Shown here one piece after another: positions 12,757 through 24,443 of a DNA stretch of 64,000 bases. A program made the position numbers and the translations under genes. This DNA is from Clusia tigrina (taxonomy: Eukaryota; Arthropoda; Insecta; Diptera; Clusiidae): NCBI GenBank assembly GCA_920105625.2, contig OV050031.1, positions 223,186,194 to 223,250,193 on the forward strand, written 5' to 3'. Position 1 is the stretch's first letter. Every line of letters begins with the position of its first letter. The notes under the pieces are model-generated. The model was not told the DNA's origin and searched no databases. It saw only the letters and a list, made by a program, of their open reading frames with translations.

Positions 12757-12839
12757 TTGCTTGAATTCATTGCCGTACTTTGAATTGTAGAGTTGTTGAG
12801 TTGAGTTTTGTTGAAGATCGTTGAAAAAACAAGTTAAAA
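12751..12839 (+). other. Predicted non-coding first exon of GstD1
   Basis: Runs from the predicted initiator adenine to a GTGAGT donor at 12840. The matching acceptor is TTTATTTGCAG ending at 14164, fourteen bases before the start codon. The exon has no ATG. The implied leader intron is 1325 bp and contains a MITE. Drosophila GstD1 also has an intron in its 5' leader (recalled). Confidence 0.55.
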
Positions 12840-13648
12840 GTGAGTTGGTTTTGAAAATGAAAAAGGAAAGACAAACAATTTAGAGAAGGAAGCAATGTTT
12901 GCGCCCTTTGTGTGACATCATCTCACATTTGGAATATGTGCTTTCCAATTGGAATTGAATCTTTATGTATTTTGTTGGTTCGACGTGTTTGTTGGCGGTG
13001 TTTTTGCCAGTTTTCGTAACTTTGTTTTAATTATGCTGACATGGCAGAATTGAATACAATTGCAATTAATAAAAAAATGGTTTTAAACTATAATAGCTAT
13101 TTCTTTGGTAGTTTTTGTGAGAAATACATTTTGGCCTGCTTGGCGGTGTGTACTTAAAAACATATTGTTTGAAATTTTTTGTGTGGAAAAGTCATGATAA
13201 TATTGTTTCAGCTTATTGAATTGATTTTTTAAAATTTCAAACCTGTGAAAATATAATTCTCAGATTAAAACATTACAATTAAACATTTTAAAGTTCTAAT
13301 ATTTCTTGTAATCTTCTTTCATCTTCTAATTGAGAATTTTGCAAAGAGGAACTCTGAATATTGTTCCTCACATTATTCCAAAAGTACATATGTACATAAC
13401 TATCGGTTGGTCCGTTCAAGAATTTCCAAGCCATTCACAATAATTTTGTTCTTGATTTAATAATCGCTCATATTAAAATATAGTTTTTGTGAAAATTACA
13501 GACAATTAATTCAATTGATCAAAGTTACAGCCAAAAAGTTAGGGACCAATTGCCAATAAACATATTGAAATACTACTTACACCTGGATTTTAAAACAGAA
13601 CCCGCACTTTCAAACACGATATTTTTAGCATTATGTTTTCTACCTCTC

Positions 13649-13960
13649 TAAAGGCGCAGTGACGTAAAGTAGAAACAGAATCCAGTACAACAGAAACTGC
13701 CCAGTATATTTCCAACAGAAAGTACAAATTTGAAGCACAGCAAAAGAGCTTACTCATCGTGAGTTATTTTTGTTCTGTTGCCAAACGCTCGTTTTCTGTC
13801 GTCAAATTTCCTAGTTTCTGTCGTTGAAACTTCGTAGTTTTTGTCGTTAAACTTCGTAGTTTCTGTCGTTAAACTTCGTATGTAGTTTTTGTCGTTCAAC
13901 TTCGTAGTTTCTGTTGCAAGTATACTGGATTCTGTTTCTGCTTTAGCTCACTATGCATTG
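13649..13960. mobile_element. TTAA-type MITE copy A inside the GstD1 leader intron
   Basis: The left end TAAAGGCGCAGTGACG leads into AAAGTAGAAACAGAATCCAG. The right end has the inverted counterpart CTGGATTCTGTTTCTGCTTT followed by AGCTCACTATGC. The interior 13770-13915 is a tandem array of about 25 bp built on TTTCTGTCGTTAAACTTCGT. Other copies are at 30084-30809, 31016-31236 and, as a fragment, 33780-33868. No ORF. Confidence 0.7.
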
Positions 13961-14178
13961 TGGCGCTCAAAATTCACGTGCCAGACATTTTTCTGGGCCA
14001 TTAACTAATTTGTTTCCTCGACACATGGAAATTGGTTTAAATATCCGTGCACATACACGTATACATATATTTATACTTATTTAAAAAATCTTCGTACTAC
14101 AAGTAGTTTATATTAATACTAAGCTCTCCCAACTAATGTATAGTTTTCTTACATTTATTTGCAGAACACTAATTCACC

Positions 14179-14805
14179 ATGGATTTCTATTACTTGCCCG
14201 GTTCCTCTCCATGCCGTTCGGTCATCATGGTTGCCAAGGCTCTTGGCATTGAGCTCAACAAGATTTTGTTGAACTTGCAGGAGGGTGAACACCTTAAACC
14301 TGAGTTCGTGAAGATCAACCCCCAACACACCATTCCCACATTGGTCGATAACGGTTTCGCGCTGTGGGAGTCTCGTGCCATTTTGGTATACTTGGTTGAG
14401 AAGTACGGCAAAACCGACTCCCTGTACCCCAAGTGCCCGAAGAAACGCGCCATCATCAACCAGCGTTTATACTTCGATATGGGTACTTTGTACAAGAGCT
14501 TCGCTGACTACTACTACCCACAAGTGTTCGCCAAGGCACCCGCAGATCCCGAGATGTACAAGAAAATCGAAGCCGCTTTCGAGTTCTTGAACACTTTCTT
14601 GGAGGGCAACACCTATGTTGCTGGTGATACACTCACCATTGCTGATCTTGCGCTGGTCGCCAGTGTGTCAAGCTTCGATGTGGCCGCTTTCGATTTCAGC
14701 AAATACGCTAACGTGGCTAAGTGGTACGAAAACTTGAAGAAGGTCGCACCCGGCTTCGATGAGAACTGGGCTGGCTGCCAGGAATTCAAGAAATATTTCA
14801 AATAG
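14179..14805 (+). CDS. GstD1: Delta-class glutathione S-transferase (GstD1-like)
   Basis: Cytosolic enzyme that conjugates glutathione to electrophiles; Drosophila GstD1 also dehydrochlorinates DDT. The intact single-exon ORF of 208 residues is about the usual length. The N-terminal thioredoxin-like domain (1-80) starts [14 protein letters not shown] with the catalytic serine at 9/10. Glutathione-site residues are visible at H38, Q49-H50-T51, the cis-proline P53 and E64-S65 (WESRA). The helical C-domain (about 86-208) includes [17 protein letters not shown] and FAKAPAD segments and ends [13 protein letters not shown]. The ATG is preceded by CACC and sits 14 bases after a leader-intron acceptor. 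The coding sequence is markedly more GC-rich at third positions than its surroundings. Only one GST is seen here, so this could be any member of a delta cluster, but D1 is the closest match by eye. The next gene, the cadherin, converges on it. Confidence 0.93.
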   Translation: MDFYYLPGSSPCRSVIMVAKALGIELNKILLNLQEGEHLKPEFVKINPQHTIPTLVDNGFALWESRAILVYLVEKYGKTDSLYPKCPKKRAIINQRLYFDMGTLYKSFADYYYPQVFAKAPADPEMYKKIEAAFEFLNTFLEGNTYVAGDTLTIADLALVASVSSFDVAAFDFSKYANVAKWYENLKKVAPGFDENWAGCQEFKKYFK

Positions 14806-14918
14806 ATTTACTTTTCTGTTAATTTGTTGAATCATAGATTTTATTAAGAATATCCGCGCACACAATTTCATTAACTAGAGTACTGCATTTAACATGAATC
14901 TTTGAAGTATTGTTTCTA

Positions 14919-14962
14919 AAATAAATAAAACTAAATTATCATGTATTTATTTTTTTTTTATT
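14919..14962. terminator. Facing polyadenylation signals of GstD1 and Cad89D
   Basis: On the + strand AATAAA occurs at about 14920-14925 and 14924-14929, about 115 bp past the GST stop. On the minus strand AATAAA occurs at 14957-14962 and 14946-14951, about 225 bp past the cadherin stop. The 3' ends of the convergent genes therefore meet or overlap. Confidence 0.65.
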
Positions 14963-15185
14963 CTATAAAGGAATGAAGTAAAACAGTATTGCACAGGATT
15001 TCAATACAGGAGTAAAAACTCCTTTTAAAACTAAACATTCCATTCAAAGCTGGCAGGTACGACAACAACAACAGTTGTGTGGGCGGGGCAATACTCGATG
15101 GTTATATCTCGGAGGCGCTCAAACTTCCATATTGCACACAAACTTCTCGGTCCACTTACAAACTAACAAATAGTAGAAAATTCAA

Positions 15186-18100
15186 CTAAAATATGGAATT
15201 GGATTTGCCAAAGTCCATGGGACGCCGAAACGACTGCTCCAGATTGTGTAGACGTTCTTCCAGATCATTCATTGAATTGCGCAGCGTATGCCGACGAGGT
15301 CTCAATGAGATCTGCGGTGAATTCTGCATGAGATCGTCCTTGAGTCCCGAAAAGGAATGCCGCACACAAGAGTGCTTCTCAAACTGGGTATTTTGGTAGT
15401 CATGGCGCTGCTGGTTGCCGCAAGCAGGCAGCGTGGTACTGTTATTACGGCAATTAGAAGCCACAAGCGGCGTATCATTCTTCAGAGAATCCTCATAATT
15501 GTCACTAAGAGTGGCAAAGAGAGAAACAGAAAGAGTAGGGCAGAGCAAAAGGAGGGTGATCTACAAGCATGTTACCTGCTGTCAGTGACCAGCACGCTTT
15601 GCACAGCTCCGGCTGCTGCTGCCGCATTGTTTTGCTTCACTTCCATGTGCTCTTTGGCATGCCTGGGACAGAGCAGATCCAAGGTGTTCGTGCGTTGAGT
15701 GTTGCACTTCTGGGTGGCTTGAGAGAGGTTGAAGGAGTCGGGTGACGGATCATTTTCATACAATTCGCGACTGCTTAGGAAATCCACACCCGAATCTTGC
15801 CCATTCGAGTGTATTGAGAACAAGGATGTTTCATACGGATTGGAAGAGCTGTTTGGCGGTAGAAGGGAAGCGAAAGGAAGTGAAATGATATATAAGATTT
15901 ATTATGGGAGGAGTTAAGAAAAGGCTGTTAGAGAGTCTTGGCTTACATGTTGTTTACCGGTTGACAGGCATTGTACTTGAGCACAAATGGCGAAGCGTTG
16001 GTATCTTGGTCCCCTACGACGCAGCGATTGGCCGCCGATTTTGCTATAGACTTGGGCAATGGCACGTCAATATACTCGCGCTGACGTTGACTGCGGCAAA
16101 GAAAGAGGGGAGTTAGTGAGTTGGCTGTACATATGCCCCAGCAGCTCTTCTCATTTATATATGTATGTGCATACATGTATGTTTGTATGTGTCTTTCTAT
16201 GCCTGTAGCAACAACAATAACTGTTCTACTCACTCATTATGTTGCGGCTGCGGTACATGTCCATGTCCGTGTTTATGTTGATGTTGGTGATGTGCATGAT
16301 GATGTTGCATCTGCTGATCCAACTTTTGCGAAGCGGTTACGGTCGATTGTGTCTGTGCTGAAGAGCACACCGATTCTGGAATGAAAGAACTTGTAGTCTT
16401 GTTGGACTTACCGCAGTGTTGTTGCTGTTGCTGCTGCTGCTGTTGTCTGTGACGTTTGCGATGCTGGCGACATGACTCAATGCCGGCACGCGCAATCGTA
16501 TATGTGAGACCGGTTTCGGATGTCGGAAAATCCCGCTGCGACCAGACGACGGCTCTATTGAGGACAGCGGCGGCAATGATTTATAATTGATGAGCATTGA
16601 TATTGACGGAGTGACCAATGGGGTTTCCAGCGAGCGAAACATGTGAAAGGAATGTAAAGGCTGGATTAAAATTATTTGAAATATTGAAACGTTATTGCTA
16701 GTGCGTGTGTGCTTTTTGTGTGTTAAAAATAAGATTGGAAAGCTTAGAGCAACTAACTAAGGCGCCGTTGGTTCGACCAGTTTTGTAGGTAGGCTGCAAC
16801 TTGTTCGTTGGTATTTTTTACAGTTAGAATTTTGAACTACATTCGTGTCAAACGGGTTTGAAATGGCGCAGCTAACTGAACTATTGGTGCAAATATGGTG
16901 AATGGAATGTTTTGGACTTCGTGGCTGGATGTGCGGTGTGTTAGTATGAGTGTGTGTGTTAGTGAGTGGGTTGTGCACCGGGAACTGGGACTGTGCAAAG
17001 TGCAGTGCAAATAAAAGACCAGCTACGCTTTGAATTTATTGTGATTTATTACGTGAAAGGCGTAAAACTAGTTACACTATGGCTATGATGGCTTCCTTTA
17101 ACTTGCTTAAACACTTAAGTGCGAAGTGGTTCTCACTTCCCTTTGCTACTGCGCTACAAAATCAGTCTCAAAATATCAGTGCTGCATTTAAAATTTACTT
17201 CTACGGGTATTAAACGTGTTGAATTCAGTTACCGTTTCTGCCGCAGGCACAAGAAGCACAGCGCCGTCATGGCGGCGCCAACGCCGCACAAAGATATCAG
17301 CACAATGCTGATGATCTCCAAGCCGCCCAGGAACGTAACCGCGTGCTGGGAGCTGTTCGCCAGTTGCCCGAACTCCGCCAGTTCGATGATGCGAGGCATG
17401 GCGTTGCTCGCGTCCACTTGCCCATTATTGTGCTGTTGTTGTTGCTGCTGCTGCTGTTGTTGTAATTGCAGAGTGTCTAATTGCAAGTTGGCGAGAGATC
17501 TGAAAGTTGATAAAAGTTAACGAGAGCTGTAAACTGGCTGGGAGCTGAAATATCAGCGCTCGACTGGGTGGGTAGACGCTTACTCTTGTAGCTGCTCCAT
17601 TTCCATAATTGAATTGGTGCGGAAGTCGACGGCGTAAATGTAGGCGTCGGTGCTGCAACAAACAGGTGCGATTGTGCAATTAAGTGAAGGAGTATTTCAT
17701 TAGTTTAGTACGGGTTTACACTTACGCTGGCTCCAGACTGCCGCTGTGTGGCTCCAACAGCCTGACCCTCACGTCCATTTGTATGGCATCGCTGAGCACG
17801 TGCATGAGTGCGTCAATTTTGCGCTCCACCTCCACTGGCTTGCCGGCCAACACGATGCGTACTTGTCTCAGTTCGTCTATGACGTAGATGAACACGTTGA
17901 CTATGCTGCTGCGTCCCTCGTCGTCGCCACTGCGATCGGTGGCCTTGACATCGAAGCCGTACACGCGTTCATCCATCGGCACGGTGCCTATCAGGCGTAT
18001 TTTGCCCGTTTGCTCATCGATTCCGAACAGGCGGGAGGGCTCGTTCAGCAGGCGATAGCGTATTTCCGCGTTCACACCGGCGTCGATGTCTGTCGCCTCG

Positions 18101-21100
18101 ACCGTGGTCACAGGGTAGCCGAAGGTGGCCGTACGTGGCACCACCGCTATAATGGCCTGGCCATTCTCCCGGAATTTCGGCGAGTTGTCGTTTTCGTCCA
18201 GTATGTGCACCACAATGCGGCACTCGTTGTGCTCCAAGCCTTCGATGCGCTCATCCTGCACGGGATACGCGACCTTCGCATAGTTGCGACCCTCGCGATT
18301 ATTCTTGTCCGCACGTACACGCAGCTGGTAGCGTGTTAAGCGCTCCCGATCGAACGTTTTCAGAGCGTAAAGTGTGCACGTCCTTCCATCGATTTCGAAT
18401 GGAGGATGAGCATCTGCTTCGTCCGCCCCATCCTCGAGCAATAACGACCAACGGTACGTTTCGGGATTGATGCCGGGATTCAAATTGATCTTGATCAATT
18501 CTGAGGGCGCTTCGTTATTCTCCAAAATTTGCACCTCGTAGTACTGGTGCTGAAATATGGTGCCATTATCCACATCCAGCGGTGGTACTACTTTTGGACT
18601 GGGTTCCGTTACGGCCTGTCCCTGCAGATTAATCAGCACCACTGCTGTGGACGAATGAGCTGGGCTGCCCAAATCCGAAGCCACCACAGTCACGTTCAGG
18701 TGTTCGTAGTCATTGTAGCTGCGGAAATTCGCCACTGTTGTGATGGTGCCATCGCGGGAGTCAATTTGAAAGATCGGCGCATGCACATCCTGATGCAGTA
18801 TCGTGTACAACACCAATCCATTGCCATTGCCCACGTAGTCCTTATCTATGGCGGCGACTTGCTTCACAAACATGCCCGGATTGGTGCTCCTGTCCAGATA
18901 AGCTTTGTATATAGGGATCATAAGGGATTTGTCTAGCACATCGCTTATGTACTGATCGGCTTGGGTCAGGTCATCGTAGCCTATGTACTCCGGTTTGTTG
19001 TCGTTTATGTCGAGTATGTTCACCTCCACATCAACAGAGCTGGACATTCTTTGCAGAGGCTCGGCGTTGTCCGTGGCTATCACTTGGAAGTTGTACTTGG
19101 CACGCACCTCCCTGTCCAGAGCTCCCGTGATTTTTATGACCCCGGACACGGGCTTCACCTTGAACGGCAAGTCCACTTCACTCAAACTGTACGATATGTT
19201 GGCATTTTGGCCGTAGTCCAAATCCACCGCCACCACCTGTCCCAGCACACTGTCCTTGTAGTCCCCCTCCTCAGAGTCGAAGCTGTACCAGGTCTTCTTG
19301 AAGGCAGGGGCATGGTTGTTCACATCAATCACTGTGAAACGCAGGCAGGTGTTATCTTGCAGACCATCAATGTCGGTGGCGCTCAAGTTCAAGTGAACTT
19401 CCACATTGGCGGCCAGCGGATAATTTATCTGCAATTCGCCGCTGAGTTTGTCGATGGCGAAATACTTGGCGCCCATTACCTTTGACGTAAGCGGCCCTCC
19501 CGCTGGTCGTTCCACATACTCCGCCGATATCTCGTAATGCACCTGAGCATTCTTGCCGTAGTCCTCGTCGCTAGCGGTCACTTGCAACACTTTTGTGGTT
19601 AGCGGAGTGTCTTCGTGTATGGCAAACAGCGGACATTTCGGCAAGATCATCTTCTGCGACATGGCACGAGAGATGCGTGCGCGTGATTTGTCCCGCCCGC
19701 GGAATCGTGATTTTTGTTGTGTGTACGTGTCGTTGAAAGTCACATCTGTGTTTAGCCTAGGCGAGCCTGGTATGTGGTAGGGCGGCATCACCACCGAAGA
19801 AGGCACACCTTGCATCTGGGTCAGCGCACTTTCAACGAAATAAATTTCCATGTCCGTGATGTACTCGCGTATTTCGATTCTGGAATCCTTGAACACCGAA
19901 ATGCGCTCGAAAATGGGCGCATTATCGTTCACATCTGCCACGAGTACGTTCAACTTGGCATAGCTGCTCAAGCCGCCAGTGTCCATGGCTATTATCTTCA
20001 GAGTGTACAGCTGTTCCTTCTCGCGATCGAGTGGTCGCTTGCCGCTGTACGTAATGCGATAATATGGACCGGAGCTGAGCTTCAGATTGGTTTGCATAAA
20101 CATGGACTGCATGTCCACGAACTGTAGTTCGTCGTTCCACTGCTCGGTCAGATTGAAGATATTGAACATGTCGCCAGTTACCATGCTGTAGCGGCTTTTG
20201 TTCTGTGCCTCGGCGCTCACATTAAAATAAGCAATTGTAAATTCCTCACTGTAGTCGCCCTGTAGCATCACACGAAATTCCGCATTGGAGCCCTCATCTG
20301 CATCCGATATCTGTATCACTTGATTGATGGACACTTCAGTGCCCAGAGCACTGTTCTCATTGATCAGTCCCAGGTAGGTCAGCCCGTTGAACACGGGGGC
20401 ATTGTCGTTAACATCGTCCACTTTCACATTGACTTGATAAATGCCGGCGCCGCTCATCAGACCTGTGGTGTATTCCACAATCACCGTGAGATCGTATTTA
20501 TCCTGCACCTCGCGATCCAAACCGGTCAGGGTTAAGAGAGTGCCGTCCTCGGTGATGGATATTTTATTCACCACCTCCTGCTGATTGGCGATAATGTAGC
20601 GCAACTTAATGTTGGAGTCACCGACGAGTCGCCGCGGCAGACGACGTTTGGTCTGCAAACGTTGAGTGCGGCTGCGAAATCGGCTCCCCATGGTTACATT
20701 GCTGCTCGGCTGAAGATCTCTGTAGGTGCTTAGATCATTGTTGATGACATTGATGCCATTCTTATACAGCAGCTGACCAATAATTCCGCCCACTAGATTT
20801 TCCTCTATGTGAAACTTGATGATGTTCATGTTTATTTCTCTGGGAAGGAAACATTTTGAGACTCTTATAATCATGGAGGTATTCATTACTTACTCAATCA
20901 CTGGCCTCAGAGGAACCCTATTTTCTGGCTTGCTGATGACGTGAATGGTCACATTGGTGATGAGTACGCCCTCGTCCGTCAGTTCAGGTGCTGCGGCGGT
21001 AGTCAAGGCAGGTGCACTGCGTGACATGATCAGAGGTTGTGAGGAGTTGGCGAAAAGCTGAAATGAAAGCATCTTTTTTCAATCTATACTAATAGTGTCT

Positions 21101-24100
21101 TTACATTTATTGGACTTACGTAGTTCGCCACTGCTTCAAAGGAATACATCTTCCTCGTGAACTCCGCCAGCTCCCGTATCACGGTTATAATACCCGAACG
21201 CTCCTCAATGGCAAAAGGCACACCCTCGGAGTAAGTGTGAAGTAGATCGTACATGATTTCCTCTTCTCCGTCGTAGATTAAGGTGGTGCGCACCTGCCCC
21301 ACTGAGGTCCCCAAAGGGACATTCGAACCCACCCAAAATTCATAGGGAGCACCGACGAAATCAATTGCTTGATCATCTATGGTGGCGTAGACCTCAATTG
21401 TGATGACGGCTAAGGAAAAGCGACGTTCTGACGGATTTGTTGGCTAAAAAACGATGAAGACTTTCAATATATTTCCGCTCATTTACTATGCACAGCTTCA
21501 CTTGCCTGATCACTGGCTTCCACGAACACGGCTATACGTCCTCTTCTCAGCGGACCGCCCACATAAATCGTGCCGTTTTTATTATCCAGCCGAAAGGGTA
21601 TGTAACCACTTCCTTTCGGTCGCTGCAGTTCATAGAGCAACATGCCATTGGCTCCTTCATCTGGATCCAAAGCGACAATCTGGCCAATTTTATGACCCAC
21701 CGGAGCGGTAATTGGCACTTTAAACTCGTACAAATTGCCGCGCTCAAATTTTGGCGTGTTGTCGTTTGTGTCCAATAAGGTAATTTCCACCTTGACTGAG
21801 CTGGGTCCAGCTTTCTTCAGATTCTTATCAGCCAAATAGGGTGGATTACGCTCGATTGCCTCCACCACCAAGTGTACGGCTTTGCGTTTTTCCCGATCCA
21901 GCAAGCGATCATCCCGCACTGTGATCCAACCAGAGCGCGAATCGATGCGGAATGCGCCGGCCACCTCCTCCTGTTCGATGAGGTTGTACAGAAATTCGGC
22001 GTGCTCGCCTTGATCCCGATCGACAGCATTAACTTGTAGTACACTGAAACCGGTGGGTAAGTTCTCCACTATGGAAATGTTGTAGAAGTCCGCCTCGAAT
22101 TCGGGCATATTGTCGTTTAGATCAAGGATCTCCACTTCGATTCTGGAATTGAGACGGGAAATATTGAGTTCAGTTTACGTTTGCTCCGAAGAAGGAAGGA
22201 GGAAGGAAAAAGGAAGGAGAAAGGAAGGAGGAAGGAGAAAGAAAGGAGGCAGGAAGAATGAGTGAAGGAAGAGGGAGAAAGGAAGGAGGAAGGAGAAAGG
22301 AAGGAGGAAGGAGAAAGGAAGGAGGAAGGAAGGAAGAAGGGGAAAGGAAGGAGGAAGGGGAAAGGAAGGAGGAAGGAGAAAGGAAGATTAAAATATGGTT
22401 CGAGCTGAAAGCCCTGGCAGCTAGTGCTCCTAAATTTCGTATGATAAGAATTGATTCTTATCCTTCTTTTGTAAATAAAAAAATAAAATAAATAAATAAA
22501 TAAAATATGGTTGGGCTGATGATATATTTGCAGAAGCTGTAACTCTGAAACTAAAGTAGTCACGAAGTGAAATTAAAAACGTAAAAATTTTCTTTTGTTT
22601 TTGGGTAATCGTCAATTGATAATGTGATCAGAGGGCAGACCTAAGCTAGTTCAGTTATTTAGTTATCCTATGCTGCCTACATTCCTTTCTTATTTTTGGT
22701 GTTTTTTTCTTTCTGTCTTTTCCTCCCTCACTTATCCTTTTAATTTTATTTATATCAGTTTTATAATTGTTCCAAATTCTGGTTCATTGTCTCATAGCAC
22801 TATTACCTCCCACACATACCTGGCTAACGCCTTCTTCAGTGGATTGTCCTTCTGACGCGCCTCAATTTGCAGCACAAACGTGTTGCCCGGCAGACTCTCC
22901 TCCTCCAGATCGATCTCTTTCTGCAAGTACATGACTCCATTGTTTGGATTGACGCGAAACAATTTTCGTTCATTGCCCGATATGATGTCGTACACCAGAG
23001 TAGCGTTCAGAGCATCTTGATCGAATGCCATAATGGGAGGTGAGAAATACAGGGGTATGCGCAGTTCTATGCCCTAAAACATAAGAGACAATGGATTACA
23101 ACAACTGAAGGAGAGTCTTTAGAGATATCCATGCAAAGTACATACCGTCATTGGGTAGAATTCGTTGAGCTTAGTTCTGTAGACTCCCTCGGTGAATTTC
23201 GGTGGGAGGTCGTCCACATCGCGCACACTGATCGTGACTGTGGTGTTCACCTGATTCACCGGGGTGCCCCGATCCCAAGCGAACAGTGGCAATTTGAACT
23301 GCCGTATGCCGTTATCGAAGTCCAATTCCCTCTTCAAAATCAGCAGAGGTCGATGTGGGCTCTTCAGAGCGAAGTAGGGACTACCATCGGGGGACAGGTT
23401 TTCGGCCACCGTCGAAATGCTGAAATGCACCTCCGAGTTGGGAGTGTTGGGCTTATCGCGGTCGAATGCCTGAATGCCCTCGAAGACCGTAGAGCCGGGC
23501 GCGGTGTTCTCATCAACAGAGATGATATACGGTGTGCGCAGGAATTCGGGAACATTGTCATTCACGTCTTCGATGTACACAGTCACAGACATGTAACTGC
23601 CCTGTAAAGGGAAAATTGTAATTTGAGTTAGGAACTGAGGAAAGTTGGTTCCTCTTTAAGTGACCTCTTCGATCTTCTCATTTTTATCGGCGCACATGAT
23701 GCGAAATTTCAGCAGATTGCGCGGCACATCGCGATCCACCAAATCCTCCAGGGAACGTTGCAGTGTTATCACCACCGTCGTGGCATTCACTTCGGTCAGT
23801 CCGAAATACTTGTGGTCCGACGAGGCATCGCTGCTCTTCAGAGCAATGGTGGAGCGCGGATAGGCGCGCAGCGTAAGTATTTCCTTGCCGATTTCGGCGT
23901 CCTCGCGCAGCCGTATAAAGCGCACCCCCTCACTCTCGGCCGAGACGCCGTCGACAGTGTGAAAGGCACAGCCTAAGGAGGAAGGAAGTTACGTAAGCAT
24001 GAGCTGAACAATAAAAAATGTTGCTTTTCATGATTGCATCCTGCCACAAGCCCAGATCGCTGTCATCAAGCGTACAAATTGTTCAGTTTTCCGCCGCTAA

Positions 24101-24443
24101 ATTATGCGCACTTGCCACACACGCACACAAACACACAAAAACACGTTGGTGAGGTGGTAAATATGCAAAAATTGGCGAACAATTCAAATTAAAATAAAGT
24201 TTAGATCGTGCGAACATTGCCGTGCAACATTTGCGCCACTCCGGGCTCTGCAATCTTTACTCAACTTTTCCTGATTCAGTTGAAAGAAAATGTTTGAAGC
24301 ACTCTGACGGCAGCACGTACCACGAGTGCCGCCACGGCGATTAGAAGCAGTTGCAGTGAAGTGCCTAAATAAAAACAACCAACTTTCTTTGCCGCGATTA
24401 TGCTGGGATGGGCGTGTAGCACCCACAAAACCGCCAGCAGCAT
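15186..24443 (-). CDS. Cad89D: Giant transmembrane cadherin, Cad89D orthologue (14 exons)
   Basis: Calcium-dependent adhesion-type receptor. My exon chain (minus, high to low) is 24443-24380, 23972-23665, 23601-23146, 23073-22820, 22142-21506, 21443-21120, 21057-20894, 20839-17726, 17652-17584, 17499-17233, 16554-16234, 16090-15947, 15848-15576, 15504-15186. All phases agree and give 2237 residues; Drosophila Cad89D is about 2240 as I recall. Visible parts: signal peptide MLLAVLWVLHA; about 12-13 cadherin repeats, with DVNDN/DxNDN linkers such as EDVNDNVPEF, LDTNDNTPKF, DDVNDNAPVF, ADVNDNAPIF, LDINDNKPEY and LDENDNSPKF; degenerate repeats around exons 6-7; a Gln run (10 Q, about 1810-1819); a membrane segment at about 1853-1881; a 355-residue tail with a His-rich stretch and conserved C-terminal ERLHNLEQSFRRP...NSIF. 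Intron 5 is GC-AG. Donors of introns 1 (GTTGTT) and 2 (GTCACT) are weak, so exon 1 is the least certain. An in-frame ATG at 24584 would add 47 residues before the signal. Symbol rests on length and remembered similarity. Confidence 0.88.
22143..22819 (-). repeat. Cad89D intron 4 with a purine-tract minisatellite
   Basis: This 677-bp intron separates exons 4 and 5 (donor GTATGT at 22819, acceptor AATTCCAG before 22142). From about 22185 to 22385 the + strand is almost pure purine, built of AGGAAGGAGAA-like units, so the transcript is a long pyrimidine tract close to the acceptor. A near-perfect palindrome GATAAGAATTGATTCTTATC sits at about 22442-22461. Such tracts can form triplex DNA in vitro; any effect on splicing is speculation. 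Confidence 0.75.

Noticed and set aside
17746..20127. Several + strand ORFs of 60-197 codons
   Set aside because: Shadows of the cadherin exon on the opposite strand.
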